A stretch of DNA of 64,000 nt. Source: Microbacterium sp. SD291. GTDB lineage: Bacteria > Actinomycetota > Actinomycetes > Actinomycetales > Microbacteriaceae. The notes under the pieces are model-generated. The model had not been told where the DNA came from, ran no database searches, and saw only the letters and a program-made list of their open reading frames with translations. Positions 27,763 to 37,354 of the stretch are shown here, piece by piece; position 1 is the first letter of the stretch, and every line of letters begins with the position of its first letter. The stretch spans positions 1-64,000 of the forward strand of contig NZ_JADIJR010000005.1 in the NCBI RefSeq assembly GCF_017355365.1, in the 5' to 3' direction. A program made the translations under genes and the position numbers.

Positions 27763-29544
27763 ATGACGACACGAGCCACCCGCGGTCCGCGGCGACGCAC
27801 CGTCGTCGCCCTGGCCGTCGTCCTGTCGGTCCTGGCGGCGTTCATCGTCCGCCTGGTCGACATCCAGATCGTCCGCGCCGACGAGCACGTCGCCGAGTCG
27901 CTGAGCTACCTGGCCGGCGGCGAGAAGATCTCCGGAGATCGCGGCTCGATCGTCGATTCGAACGGGACGGTGCTCGCGGAGAGCGTGACCGTCTACGACT
28001 ACAACCTGGATCCCAAGGTCCTGTATCTCCTCGATGAGAACGAGGAGAATCCGCCGGAGCTGCCGTGGGCAGAGGCATCTGAGCGCATCGCCGAGATCCT
28101 CGACGTCGACGCGCAGGGGCTCCGCGCCGCAGTCGCGGCGAAGCATGAGGCGGAGCCGGATTCGCAGTGGTACCAGCTCAAGAAGGGGCTCACCACGGAG
28201 CAGCACGTCGAACTGCGCGAGCTGAAGCTGAAGTACCTGCACTTCGACGCCAGAGAGACGCGCGTCTACCCGAACGGCGCCGTCGCCGGGAACCTGCTGG
28301 GCTTCCTCGACGGCACCGGAACCGCCCAGGCCGGCATCGAGCAGATGGCGGGCGAATGCCTCGCTCCTGTCGACGGCGAGAAGAGCTTCCGCAAGGGGAC
28401 GAACGGGGTGGTCATCCCCGGCAGCGAGCGGGTCGTGGATGCCGTCGACGGCGGGACCGTGGAGCTCACGATCAACAGCGACCTGCAGTGGTACCTCACC
28501 CAGATGATCAGCGAGGAGGCGCAGGCGCAGGGGGCGCAGGGCGGCACCGCTTTCGTCGTCGAGGTGAAGAGCGGCAAGATCCGCGCGGCCGCCGAGTGGC
28601 CGTACATGGACCCGAACGACCTCGACTCGTCCACCCCGGAGACTCGCAAGAACAAGATCTTCAGCTACGAGTTCGAGCCGGGTTCGACGTTCAAGGCCGT
28701 CACCGCCGCCGCCGTCATGGAGGGCGCCGGCGTCACGCCGCTGCACCCGACCGTCACGGCCTCCTCGCACGAGAAGTTCCCGAACGGCGCCGTGATCAAC
28801 GACGCATTCGTGCACCCCGCATTCGAGTACACCCTCGCCGGTGCGCTGATCGACTCGTCGAACGTCGCGCTGTCGAAATTCGGCACCATGGTGAGCCCCG
28901 ACGTCCGCTACGACTACCTGCAGCGTTTCGGCGTCGGCGAGAAGACGGTCGGCTTCCCCGGCGAATACGACGGGACCCTGCATCCGACGAGCGACTGGGA
29001 CAACCAGTCCCTCTACACGACGACCTTCGGGCAGTACTTCACGGTCACCGTGCCGCAGGTGGCCAGCGTCTATCAGACCATCGCGAACGGCGGCGAGAAG
29101 ATCGACCTGTCGCTGATCGAGTCCTGCAGCAGCGCCGACGGCGAAGAGGTGACGCAGGACGAGCCGGAGCACGAGCGGGTCATCGAGAAGTCGACGGCCG
29201 CCGACCTGACGCGGATGCTCGAGAACGTCGCAGTGCAGGGCGGGAACGCCGAGCGGATCCAGATCCCCGGCTACCGGGTGACGAGCAAGACCGGCACCGC
29301 CCAGATCGCCGATCTCGTCAACGGCGGATACAAGTCCGGCGTGTACTACACGAGCATGGTGGGCTTCGCACCCGTGGACGATCCGCAGTACGTCGTCGTG
29401 GTCACCCTCGACCAGCCGACTAGAGTTACATCATCCGCGGCGACCGCATCCGCCTTCCAGAAGGCAGTGACGCAGGTCATGAAGACGTACCGCGTGATGC
29501 CGTCCTCCATCCCGATGGACGCCCTGCTTCCCAAGTTCGATTAG
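27763..29544 (+). CDS. ftsI: Class B penicillin-binding protein 3 (septal transpeptidase)
   Basis: FtsI crosslinks peptidoglycan at the septum and works with FtsW. The 593-aa protein has one N-terminal membrane helix (VVALAVVLSVLAAFIVRLV), a dimerisation domain with GDRGSIVDSNGTVLA, and a transpeptidase domain with SxxK as EPGSTFKAV, SxN as SSNVALSKFG and KTG as TSKTGTAQIAD. It has no PASTA repeats, unlike some Gram-positive homologues. Coding density suggests co-transcription with rsmH and ftsL; GGAGAG precedes the ATG. The next gene is murF; murE, the usual occupant, is absent. Confidence 0.96.
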   Translation: MTTRATRGPRRRTVVALAVVLSVLAAFIVRLVDIQIVRADEHVAESLSYLAGGEKISGDRGSIVDSNGTVLAESVTVYDYNLDPKVLYLLDENEENPPELPWAEASERIAEILDVDAQGLRAAVAAKHEAEPDSQWYQLKKGLTTEQHVELRELKLKYLHFDARETRVYPNGAVAGNLLGFLDGTGTAQAGIEQMAGECLAPVDGEKSFRKGTNGVVIPGSERVVDAVDGGTVELTINSDLQWYLTQMISEEAQAQGAQGGTAFVVEVKSGKIRAAAEWPYMDPNDLDSSTPETRKNKIFSYEFEPGSTFKAVTAAAVMEGAGVTPLHPTVTASSHEKFPNGAVINDAFVHPAFEYTLAGALIDSSNVALSKFGTMVSPDVRYDYLQRFGVGEKTVGFPGEYDGTLHPTSDWDNQSLYTTTFGQYFTVTVPQVASVYQTIANGGEKIDLSLIESCSSADGEEVTQDEPEHERVIEKSTAADLTRMLENVAVQGGNAERIQIPGYRVTSKTGTAQIADLVNGGYKSGVYYTSMVGFAPVDDPQYVVVVTLDQPTRVTSSAATASAFQKAVTQVMKTYRVMPSSIPMDALLPKFD

Positions 29545-29571
29545 CCGGCACCCGCCGCGCCTGGAGATGTC

Positions 29572-30984
29572 ATGATCGCCCTGTCGCTCGCTGAGATCGC
29601 CGCCGTCCTCGGCGGTGAGCTGCGCCTCGCCGGAACCGACTCGGCGCAGACCCTCGTCGACGGCGTCGTCGACACCGACTCGCGGAAGATGACGCCCGGC
29701 GCGATCTTCGTCGCGAAGCCCGGCGCCGAGACCGACGGGCACAACTTCGTCGGCTCGGCCGTCGCCGCAGGCGCGGTGCTCGCCATCGTCGAGCATCCCG
29801 TCGAGCAGGCAGTCACGCAGATCATCGTGCCGGATGCCGTCGGCGCTCTCGCCGACCTCGCCAGGGAGGTGGTCGCACGCGTGCGCGCGGGCGGCGGCCT
29901 CAGGATCGTCGGCATCACCGGCTCCAACGGCAAGACCACGACGAAGAACTTCCTCGCCCGCATCCTCGCTGACGAAGGCGAGACGATCTCGCCGATCGCC
30001 TCCTACAACAACGAGGTCGGCGCGCCGGTCACGATGCTCCGGGTCACGCACGACACCCGCTACCTGGTGAGCGAGTTCGGCGCGGATGCCGTCGGCAGCA
30101 TCGCCCGCCTCGCCGGGCTCGTCCAGCCCGACGTCGCCGTGGTCCTCATGGTCGGCATGGCGCACGCCGGCGGCTTCGGCGGCATCGAGGCGACCGCGAA
30201 GGCGAAATCCGAGCTGGTGTCGGCGGCGCTCCCGGCCGGCACCGCCGTGCTCAACGTCGACGACCCCCGGGTCGCCGCGATGCGCGAGCTCGCCGAGTCC
30301 CGCGGGATGAGCGTCGTCGGCTTCGGGCAGGGGCCTTCCGCGGACGTGCGCGCTGATGACCTCGAGGTGTCGGCTTCCGGCACCTCCTGCACTATCGAGG
30401 CGGCGGGGGAGCGGCATCAGCTGCACCTGCGCGTGCTCGGTGCCCATCACGTGAGCAACGCGCTGGCCGCGATCGCGGCGGCCGGGGTGCTCGGCGTCGC
30501 GACCTCGGTCGCGATCGCGCGCCTGGAGACGGTCGAGATCGCCGAGCGGTGGCGGATGCAGCCGATGGGCAACGACCGCGTGCGCATCATCAACGACGCC
30601 TACAACGCCAGTCCCGACTCGATGGCAGCCGCCCTGCGCACGCTCGCCCAGATCACCGCCCCCGATGAGCGCACGGTCGCCGTCCTCGGTGCGATGAGCG
30701 AGCTCGGCGAGACGGCGGGCGAGGAGCACGACCGGATCGGCCTGCTCGCGGTGCGCCTGAACATCCAGCGCATCGTCGTCGTCGGCCCGGAGGCGCGGCG
30801 CCTCTACATCTCCGCCATCGGCGAGGGGTCGTGGGACAGCGAGGCAGTGCACTTCCCCGACCAGGACTCGGCCTTCGAGTACCTGCGCGCCGAGCTCCGC
30901 GACGGCGATCGCGTGCTCGTGAAGTCATCCAATTCCGTGGGCCTCCGGCATCTCGGCGATCGTCTGGGAGAATTGTTCTCGTGA
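29572..30984 (+). CDS. murF: UDP-N-acetylmuramoyl-tripeptide-D-alanyl-D-alanine ligase
   Basis: MurF adds D-Ala-D-Ala to the UDP-MurNAc-tripeptide. The 470-aa protein has the ATP-binding motif GITGSNGKTTTKNFLARIL, the Mur ligase centre SYNNEVGAPVTML (MurF-specific, distinguishing it from MurE) and the C-terminal domain with NDAYNASPDSM. It starts 27 bp after ftsI with GGAG upstream. Its last four bases (GTGA) overlap the mraY start. The third stem-peptide residue it accepts cannot be inferred. Confidence 0.96.
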   Translation: MIALSLAEIAAVLGGELRLAGTDSAQTLVDGVVDTDSRKMTPGAIFVAKPGAETDGHNFVGSAVAAGAVLAIVEHPVEQAVTQIIVPDAVGALADLAREVVARVRAGGGLRIVGITGSNGKTTTKNFLARILADEGETISPIASYNNEVGAPVTMLRVTHDTRYLVSEFGADAVGSIARLAGLVQPDVAVVLMVGMAHAGGFGGIEATAKAKSELVSAALPAGTAVLNVDDPRVAAMRELAESRGMSVVGFGQGPSADVRADDLEVSASGTSCTIEAAGERHQLHLRVLGAHHVSNALAAIAAAGVLGVATSVAIARLETVEIAERWRMQPMGNDRVRIINDAYNASPDSMAAALRTLAQITAPDERTVAVLGAMSELGETAGEEHDRIGLLAVRLNIQRIVVVGPEARRLYISAIGEGSWDSEAVHFPDQDSAFEYLRAELRDGDRVLVKSSNSVGLRHLGDRLGELFS

Positions 30985-32093
30985 GGTCTCTCATCATGGC
31001 GGCGGCGATATCGCTCGCCTTCACGCTCTTCCTGACTCCCGTCTTCCTCCGGCTGTTCCGCCGGTGGGGCTGGGGGCAGGTCATCCGCACGCCCGAGGCG
31101 ATCGAGAACCCGAGCCACGAGGCGAAGCGCGGCACACCGACCATGGGCGGCGTGATCTTCATCGCGGGCACCCTGGTCGGCTACTTCACCGGCGTGTACG
31201 CGAGCGGCGAGGTGCCGGCGCTGTCCGCGCTCCTGGTGATGTGGCTGATGCTCGGATTCGGGGCAGTCGGGTTCATCGACGACTACATGAAGGTGCGCAG
31301 CCAGCGCAGCCTCGGGCTCTCCGGCTGGCGCAAGATCATCGGCCAGCTGATCGTGATCATCCCGTTCGGCATCGTGGCCCTCAACTTCCCGAACATGTTC
31401 GATCAGACGCCGGCATCCGGATCGATCTCCCTGTTCCGTGACATCCCGTGGCTGAACCTGTTCGCCTTCACCGCGATCCTCGGCTGGCTCCTCTACCTCC
31501 TCTGGATCTCGGTGATCGGGGTCGCGACCTCGAACAGCGTGAACCTCACCGACGGCCTCGACGGCCTCGCCGCGGGTGCGGGCGTCATCGTCGTCGGCGC
31601 CTACAGCCTCATCGCGTTCTGGCAGTTCAAGCAGTCCTGCGTCGGCGCCGGCGTCGAGAAGGCGGCGATCGGCGGATGCTACGAGGTGCGCGACCCGTTC
31701 AACCTGGCGATCATCGCCGCGTCGTTCGCCGCGAGCCTGATCGGGTTCCTGTGGTGGAATGCCCCCAAGGCGAAGGTCTTCATGGGCGACGTGGGCTCGA
31801 TGGCCATCGGCGGCGTCATCACCGCGATGGCGATCCTCACGCGCACCGAACTGCTCCTGTTCGTGATCGCCGGCGTGTTCGTCCTGGCATCCGGCTCAGT
31901 CATCCTGCAGCGCGCCTACTTCAAGATCACCCGCGGGAAGCGCCTGTTCCTGATGAGCCCGTTCCACCACCATCTCGAGATGCGCGGCTGGTCCGAGGTG
32001 ACGATCGTGGTGAGGATGTGGATCATCGCCGGCCTCCTCGCCGTCTCGGCGGTCGGGCTGTTCTACGTCGAATGGCTGACGCGTGTCGACTGA
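30981..32093 (+). CDS. mraY: Phospho-N-acetylmuramoyl-pentapeptide transferase
   Basis: MraY transfers phospho-MurNAc-pentapeptide to undecaprenyl phosphate, making lipid I. The 370-aa polytopic membrane protein has NPSHEAKRGTPTMGGVI, GFIDDYMKVRSQRS (catalytic Asp-Asp), TDGLDGLAAG, GDVGSMAIGG and PFHHHLEMRGWSE, all diagnostic. The GTG at 30981 (4-bp overlap with murF) is chosen; the longer open frame upstream runs inside murF. About ten membrane helices are expected. Confidence 0.96.
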   Translation: MRSLIMAAAISLAFTLFLTPVFLRLFRRWGWGQVIRTPEAIENPSHEAKRGTPTMGGVIFIAGTLVGYFTGVYASGEVPALSALLVMWLMLGFGAVGFIDDYMKVRSQRSLGLSGWRKIIGQLIVIIPFGIVALNFPNMFDQTPASGSISLFRDIPWLNLFAFTAILGWLLYLLWISVIGVATSNSVNLTDGLDGLAAGAGVIVVGAYSLIAFWQFKQSCVGAGVEKAAIGGCYEVRDPFNLAIIAASFAASLIGFLWWNAPKAKVFMGDVGSMAIGGVITAMAILTRTELLLFVIAGVFVLASGSVILQRAYFKITRGKRLFLMSPFHHHLEMRGWSEVTIVVRMWIIAGLLAVSAVGLFYVEWLTRVD

Positions 32094-33621
32094 GTCCCGC
32101 CTGGCAGGGCTCACCAGCTGGAACGCGGACTGGCGCGGATTGCGCGTCGCCGTCCTCGGGCTCTCGATGACCGGCTTCTCGGTCGCCGACACCCTGGCGG
32201 AGCTCGGCGCGGACGTGCTCGTGCTGAGCGAATCGGCCGAGGAGGAGTACGCGAGGCTCTTGCCGGTGATCGGCGTGCGCTTGGAGCTCGGCTCGCTCGC
32301 CGAGGTGCCTGCCGCGCTGGCCGCGTTCGAGGCCGACGTGGTGATCGCCTCTCCCGGTTTCTCGCCCTCGCATCCGGTGATCGTCTGGGCGAGGGAGTCC
32401 GGCATCGCCCTGTGGGGCGACATCGAGCTCGCCTGGCGGGTCCGCGACAAAGTGACCAGGGCCGACGGCACGCCGGCCGATTGGGTGCTCATCACCGGGA
32501 CGAACGGCAAGACCACCACGACCCAGCTGACCGCGTCGCTGCTGGTCGAGGGCGGACTGCGGGCGGCGCCGTGCGGCAACATCGGCGTTCCCGTGCTGGA
32601 CGCCGTGCGCGATCCGGCGGGCTTCGACGTGCTCGTCGTCGAGCTCTCCAGCCATCAGCTGTGGTACCTCGGGCTGTCCAGTCCCGAGGGGGAGCTCCTC
32701 CCGTATTCGACCGTGTGCCTGAACCTCGCCGACGACCACCTGGTCTGGCACGGCAATGCCGAGGCCTACCGCGACGCCAAGGCGCTCGTGTACCGCAACA
32801 CGCGGGTCGCCTGCGTGTACAACAAGTCCGACGAGGCCACACGGCGCATGGTCGAGGAGGCCGACGTGATCGAGGGGGCCCGCGCGATCGGGTTCGACCT
32901 CGGCACGCCGGGGCCCAGCGACCTCGGCGTCGTGGACGGGCTGCTCGTCGATCGCGCCTTCCTCGACGACCGGGACCGCAGCGCGCTCGAACTGACCACG
33001 CTCGCGGATCTCGAGCGGGTCGGGCTCGTGGCCCCCCACATCGTGCAGAACATCCTCGCGGCCAGCGCGCTCGCGCGCTCCCTCGGCGTCGAGCCCGAGT
33101 CGATCCACGCCGCCCTGCAGAAGTTCCGTCTCGATCCGCACCGCATCCAGGTGATCGCGCGGCACGCGGGCGTGACCTGGGTCGACGACTCCAAGGCGAC
33201 GAACCCGCACGCCGCGGCGTCTTCGCTGCGGGCCTACCCCGGCGCCGTGTGGGTCGTGGGCGGAGACCTGAAGGGCGTCGACATCGCCGACCTGGTCGCC
33301 GAGGTGGGCGGGACTGCGCGTGCGGCAGTCGTCATCGGCGTCGAGCGCGACGAGGTGCTCGCGGCATTCCGGCGACACGCGCCCGCAGTGCCGGTGTTCG
33401 AGGTGGATGCTGGCGAGACTGGACAGGTCATGAACCGCGTCGTGGAGATCGCGGCGGGGATCGTCGACGACGAGGGCACGGTTCTGCTGGCCCCGGCGGC
33501 GGCATCCTTCGACCAGTTCTCCGGTTACGCGGATCGCGGCCACCGCTTCGCCGAAGCGGTGCGGGACTGGATCGACCGGGGGAGCGCCGATGACGCAGGT
33601 GGCTCGCACCCCGCGGACTGA
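32083..33621 (+). CDS. murD: UDP-N-acetylmuramoylalanine-D-glutamate ligase
   Basis: MurD adds D-Glu to UDP-MurNAc-L-Ala in the cytosol. The 512-aa protein has an N-terminal UDP-binding Rossmann part (VAVLGLSMTGFSVADTLAEL), the P-loop VLITGTNGKTTTTQLTASL, LVVELSSHQLWYL and, in the C-terminal domain, VDDSKATNPHAAASSL. It overlaps mraY by 11 bp (GTG start) and ftsW by 32 bp. It is somewhat longer than the E. coli enzyme, within the actinobacterial range. Confidence 0.96.
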   Translation: MSTESRLAGLTSWNADWRGLRVAVLGLSMTGFSVADTLAELGADVLVLSESAEEEYARLLPVIGVRLELGSLAEVPAALAAFEADVVIASPGFSPSHPVIVWARESGIALWGDIELAWRVRDKVTRADGTPADWVLITGTNGKTTTTQLTASLLVEGGLRAAPCGNIGVPVLDAVRDPAGFDVLVVELSSHQLWYLGLSSPEGELLPYSTVCLNLADDHLVWHGNAEAYRDAKALVYRNTRVACVYNKSDEATRRMVEEADVIEGARAIGFDLGTPGPSDLGVVDGLLVDRAFLDDRDRSALELTTLADLERVGLVAPHIVQNILAASALARSLGVEPESIHAALQKFRLDPHRIQVIARHAGVTWVDDSKATNPHAAASSLRAYPGAVWVVGGDLKGVDIADLVAEVGGTARAAVVIGVERDEVLAAFRRHAPAVPVFEVDAGETGQVMNRVVEIAAGIVDDEGTVLLAPAAASFDQFSGYADRGHRFAEAVRDWIDRGSADDAGGSHPAD

Positions 33622-34828
33622 GACGGCGCGCACCGGTTCAGGGGGCCTCGCGGCTCGCGTCTCACTCGGACGCCGGTTCACCCCGGTGTCGAGCGAGTTC
33701 ACGATGATCGCGTCGACCGCCCTGCTGCTGACCGTGTTCGGCCTCGTGATGGTGCTCTCGGCGACGAGCGCGACCGCGGTCGCCGACGGCGCGAACCCGA
33801 TGGACGGAGCCATGCGCCAGGGGATCTTCGCGCTGCTCGGCATCCCGCTCATGTTCGTGATCTCTCGGCTGCCGGTCGCCTTCCTCAAGAAGCTGGCCTG
33901 GCCCGCGCTGTTCGGCGCCATCGCCCTGCAGATGCTCGTGTTCACACCGCTGGGCGTCGCCGACGGCGGCAACCGGAACTGGATCAAGGTCGCGGGCTTC
34001 ACCCTGCAGCCGTCGGAGTTCCTGAAGCTCGCCCTGGCGCTCTGGATCGCGTTCGTGCTGCTGCGCAAGCGGACCATGCTCAGCACCTGGCACCACGTTT
34101 TCATCCCGGTGATCCCTGTGAGCGCACTCGCGATCGGCACGGTGCTCGCCGGCAAGGACCTCGGCACCTCGATGGTGCTCGTGCTGGTCCTGCTCGGCTG
34201 CCTCTTCTTCTCCGGCGTCAAGCTGCGGCTCTTCATCCTGCCTGTGCTCCTCGGCGTCGTGGCGGTCATCGCCCTCGCCGTGACGAGCGAGGACCGGATG
34301 AGGCGGATCACCGCAGTCTGCAGCGACATGACCAACTACACGGGCGACTGCTACCAGTCGATCCACGGGATGTGGGGCATGGCGTCGGGCGGGATCTTCG
34401 GTCTCGGCCTCGGCAACTCGCAGGAGAAGTACGGGTGGCTCCCCGCCGCCGGCAACGACTTCATCTTCGCGATCGTCGGCGAGGAGCTCGGGCTCATCGG
34501 CTGTCTCGTCGTCCTCGCGCTGATCGCACTGTTCACCGTCGGCGCGTTCCACATCATCCGCAAGACCGACGATCCTTTCATCCGGGTCGCGGCAGGCGGC
34601 ATCACGGTGTGGATCACCGGACAGGCGGTGTTCAACATCGGCGTCGTGATCGGCGTCTTCCCCGTGATGGGCGTGCCGCTGCCGTTCATGTCGCAGGGCG
34701 GAACCGCACTGCTGGCCGTGCTGATCGCCTGCGGCGTGCTGCTCGCCTTCGCCAGGACGCTCCCGAACGCGCAGGAGCGCGCGGTCGAGCTGAGCCGTCC
34801 GGCGCGGCGGGGTAAAGTCGCACGGTGA
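33590..34828 (+). CDS. ftsW: Septal peptidoglycan polymerase FtsW (SEDS family)
   Basis: FtsW polymerises lipid II at the septum together with FtsI. The 412-aa protein has about ten membrane helices after a 45-residue basic tail. It contains GNRNWIKVAGFTLQPSEFLK, the conserved SEDS segment, and the C-terminal GVPLPFMSQGGTALLAVL. The ATG is inside murD with GGGGGAG just upstream. The C-terminal tail is short and basic (RPARRGKVAR). The extracellular loop with TAVCSDMTNYTGDCYQSIHG contains two cysteines. Confidence 0.95.
   Translation: MTQVARTPRTETARTGSGGLAARVSLGRRFTPVSSEFTMIASTALLLTVFGLVMVLSATSATAVADGANPMDGAMRQGIFALLGIPLMFVISRLPVAFLKKLAWPALFGAIALQMLVFTPLGVADGGNRNWIKVAGFTLQPSEFLKLALALWIAFVLLRKRTMLSTWHHVFIPVIPVSALAIGTVLAGKDLGTSMVLVLVLLGCLFFSGVKLRLFILPVLLGVVAVIALAVTSEDRMRRITAVCSDMTNYTGDCYQSIHGMWGMASGGIFGLGLGNSQEKYGWLPAAGNDFIFAIVGEELGLIGCLVVLALIALFTVGAFHIIRKTDDPFIRVAAGGITVWITGQAVFNIGVVIGVFPVMGVPLPFMSQGGTALLAVLIACGVLLAFARTLPNAQERAVELSRPARRGKVAR
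34813..34818 (+). promoter_or_regulatory. Possible internal -10 box (TAAAGT) of murG
   Basis: TAAAGT lies 6 nt before the murG GTG, inside the ftsW 3' end. It suggests a leaderless internal transcript in addition to read-through. Confidence 0.35.
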
Positions 34829-35901
34829 CCACGTACCTGCTCGCCGGCGGAGGCACCGCCGGCCATGTCAACCCGCTGCTCGCCGTCGCCGACGCGTTGC
34901 GCGCACGCGACCCCGAGGCATCCGTGCTGGTGCTCGGCACCGCCGAGGGACTCGAGTCCCGGCTGGTGCCCGAGCGCGGCTATGAGCTCCTGATCGTCGA
35001 CAAGGTCCCGTTCCCCCGCAGGCCGAACCGGGCGGCGCTCGCGTTCCCGCTCCGGTTCCGCCGGGCGATCGCCCAGGTGCGCGCACACATCCGTGCACAC
35101 CGCGTCGAGGTGATCGTCGGCTTCGGCGGCTACGCATCCGCGCCCGCGTACGTCGCCGCCCGCCGCGAGCGCGTGCCCTTCGTGGTGCACGAGGCCAACG
35201 CGAAGCCCGGGCTCGCGAACGTCCTCGGCGCACGGTGGGCGGCCGCGACCGGCGTGGCGTTCGCGGGTACGACGCTGCGCGGCAGCGAGGTCGTCGGGAT
35301 GCCGCTTCGGCGCGAGGTCATCGAGCTGGACAGGGCGTCGGCGCGGGCCGGGGCGGCCGAGCACTTCGGGCTGGACGCCGAGCGCCCTGTGCTCCTCGTC
35401 TTCGGCGGGTCGCTCGGCGCCCAGCGCCTGAACGACGCGGTCGCAGGCTCGTGGGCGGATGTCCTCGCCGCGGGCTGGCAGCTCCTGCACGTCACGGGGG
35501 AGCGGAGCGATCTCGTCGATCCGGAGGTGCCAGGGTACGCCCTGCGTCGCTACGTCGACCGCATGGAGCTCGCCTTCGCCCTCGCCGACCTGATCGTCTC
35601 GCGCTCGGGTGCGGCGACCGTGAGCGAGGTCAGCGCCCTCGGCATCCCCGCCCTGTACGTCCCGTACTCGGTCGGCAACGGCGAGCAGCGCCTGAACGCG
35701 GCATCCGCCGTCGCTGCGGGCGCCGCCGATCTCCTCGACGACGCGGGTTTCGACGCCGACGCCGTCCGCCGCATCGTCGTCCCGCTGCTGAAGGATCCGG
35801 CACGCCTCGCCCGGATGGCCGCGGCCGCGGAGGACGTCGGCACCCGCACCGGCACCGAGAACGTCATCGCGCACATCGACCGCGCACTCGCTGCCGGCTG
35901 A
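34825..35901 (+). CDS. murG: UDP-GlcNAc:lipid I N-acetylglucosaminyltransferase
   Basis: MurG converts lipid I to lipid II at the cytosolic membrane face. The 358-aa GT-B fold protein has LAGGGTAGHVNPLLAVADAL at the N-terminus, GFGGYASAPAYVAA, HEANAKPGLANVL, GGSLGAQRLNDAV and SRSGAATVSEVSALGIPAL, all family motifs. The GTG overlaps the ftsW stop by 4 bp (GTGA). Confidence 0.96.
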   Translation: MTTYLLAGGGTAGHVNPLLAVADALRARDPEASVLVLGTAEGLESRLVPERGYELLIVDKVPFPRRPNRAALAFPLRFRRAIAQVRAHIRAHRVEVIVGFGGYASAPAYVAARRERVPFVVHEANAKPGLANVLGARWAAATGVAFAGTTLRGSEVVGMPLRREVIELDRASARAGAAEHFGLDAERPVLLVFGGSLGAQRLNDAVAGSWADVLAAGWQLLHVTGERSDLVDPEVPGYALRRYVDRMELAFALADLIVSRSGAATVSEVSALGIPALYVPYSVGNGEQRLNAASAVAAGAADLLDDAGFDADAVRRIVVPLLKDPARLARMAAAAEDVGTRTGTENVIAHIDRALAAG

Positions 35902-35935
35902 GCGTGCGCTGCGCCGCGACGTCCCCGACGAAAAG

Positions 35936-35941
35936 TAGACT
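35936..35941 (+). promoter_or_regulatory. -10 box (TAGACT) of murC
   Basis: TAGACT lies 9 nt before the murC ATG in the 49-bp murG-murC gap. No ribosome binding site is seen. Confidence 0.45.
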
Positions 35942-35950
35942 GAACCGGAC

Positions 35951-37351
35951 ATGATCAGACCCGACCTCACCCTCCCGATCCCCGAGACGATCGCCTCCGC
36001 CCACTTCATCGGCATCGGCGGCTCAGGCATGAGCGGCCTCGCCCGGATGTTCCTCGACGCCGGCATCCGCGTGTCCGGCACCGACCGTGCCGACAGTGAC
36101 AACCTGCGCGCGCTGGCGGCCGCCGGAGCGACCGTCCATGTCGGCCACGACGCCGCCCATCTGGGGGAGGCCGACACCGTCGTGCACACCGGCGCGATCT
36201 GGCCGGAGAACCCCGAGTACGTCACGGCGAAGGAGCGCGGCCTGCACGTGATCCATCGCTCGCAGGCGCTGCACTGGCTGATCGGGTCGCGTCGTCTGGT
36301 CTCCGTCGCCGGCGCGCACGGCAAGACCACCTCCACCGGCATGATCGTGACGGCCCTGCAGGCGCTCGACGCAGATCCGAACTTCGTCAACGGCGGTGTC
36401 ATCGAGCAGCTCGGGATATCCAGCGCCACCGGCTCCAGCGACCTCTTCGTGATCGAGGCCGACGAGTCGGACGGCACCTTCCTGCTGTACGACACGGCCG
36501 TCGCGCTCATCACGAACGTCGACCCCGATCACCTGGACCACTACGGATCGGACGAGGCGTTCCACGACGCGTTCGTGCGGTTCGCGGACGCGGCGACCGA
36601 GGCGGTCGTGATCTCCAGCGACGACCCCGGCGCGCTGCGAGTGGGCGCGGGGCTCTCGCACCCGAACGTGATCACCTTCGGCCAGGCGGACGACGCGGAT
36701 GTGCGGATCACCGACATCGTGGCCTCCGGCCCGGTCGCGGCCACCATCACCCACGGCGACGAGAGCGTCCGCCTGCAGCTCGCGGTGCCCGGCGTGCACA
36801 ACGCGATCAACGCGGCCGGCGCCATCACCGTGCTCCGCGCGCTCGGCTTCGGACTCGCCGAATCCGCGAAGGCCGTCGAGGGCTTCGCCGGCACGGTGCG
36901 GCGCCTCGAGCAGCACGGCGTCGAACGCGGCGTCACGGTGTACGACGACTACTCGCATCACCCCACCGAGGTCCGCGCGGCGCTCGAGGCGATGCGCAGC
37001 ATCGCCGGATCCGGGCGGATCATCGCGATCCAGCAGCCGCACACGTACTCGCGAACGCAGCACATGTACCGCGAGTTCGCCGAGGTACTGGAGCGGTACG
37101 CCGATCACACCGTCATGCTCGACGTCTACGGCGCGCGGGAGGACCCGGTGCCCGGAGTCACCGGAGAGCTCGTCAGCGGCGCGTTCGGCGACCAGTCCAG
37201 GGTGCACTATGTCGCGGACTGGAAGCAGGCAGCCGACTACACGGCGAAGGTCGCGCACGAGGGCGACTTCGTGGTGACCCTCGGCTGCGGGAACGTGTAC
37301 CAGATCATCCCGCAGGTGCTCGAGTCGCTTCGCGTAACCGCCGAGGCCTAG
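35951..37351 (+). CDS. murC: UDP-N-acetylmuramate-L-alanine ligase
   Basis: MurC adds L-Ala to UDP-MurNAc, the first stem-peptide residue. The 466-aa protein shows [18 protein letters not shown] (UDP-binding glycine loop), the P-loop [30 protein letters not shown] and [18 protein letters not shown]. It is the first gene after a 49-bp gap in an otherwise overlapping run and seems to have its own leaderless promoter, so murC-ftsQ may be expressed partly independently. Confidence 0.96.
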   Translation: MIRPDLTLPIPETIASAHFIGIGGSGMSGLARMFLDAGIRVSGTDRADSDNLRALAAAGATVHVGHDAAHLGEADTVVHTGAIWPENPEYVTAKERGLHVIHRSQALHWLIGSRRLVSVAGAHGKTTSTGMIVTALQALDADPNFVNGGVIEQLGISSATGSSDLFVIEADESDGTFLLYDTAVALITNVDPDHLDHYGSDEAFHDAFVRFADAATEAVVISSDDPGALRVGAGLSHPNVITFGQADDADVRITDIVASGPVAATITHGDESVRLQLAVPGVHNAINAAGAITVLRALGFGLAESAKAVEGFAGTVRRLEQHGVERGVTVYDDYSHHPTEVRAALEAMRSIAGSGRIIAIQQPHTYSRTQHMYREFAEVLERYADHTVMLDVYGAREDPVPGVTGELVSGAFGDQSRVHYVADWKQAADYTAKVAHEGDFVVTLGCGNVYQIIPQVLESLRVTAEA

Positions 37352-37354
37352 CCG

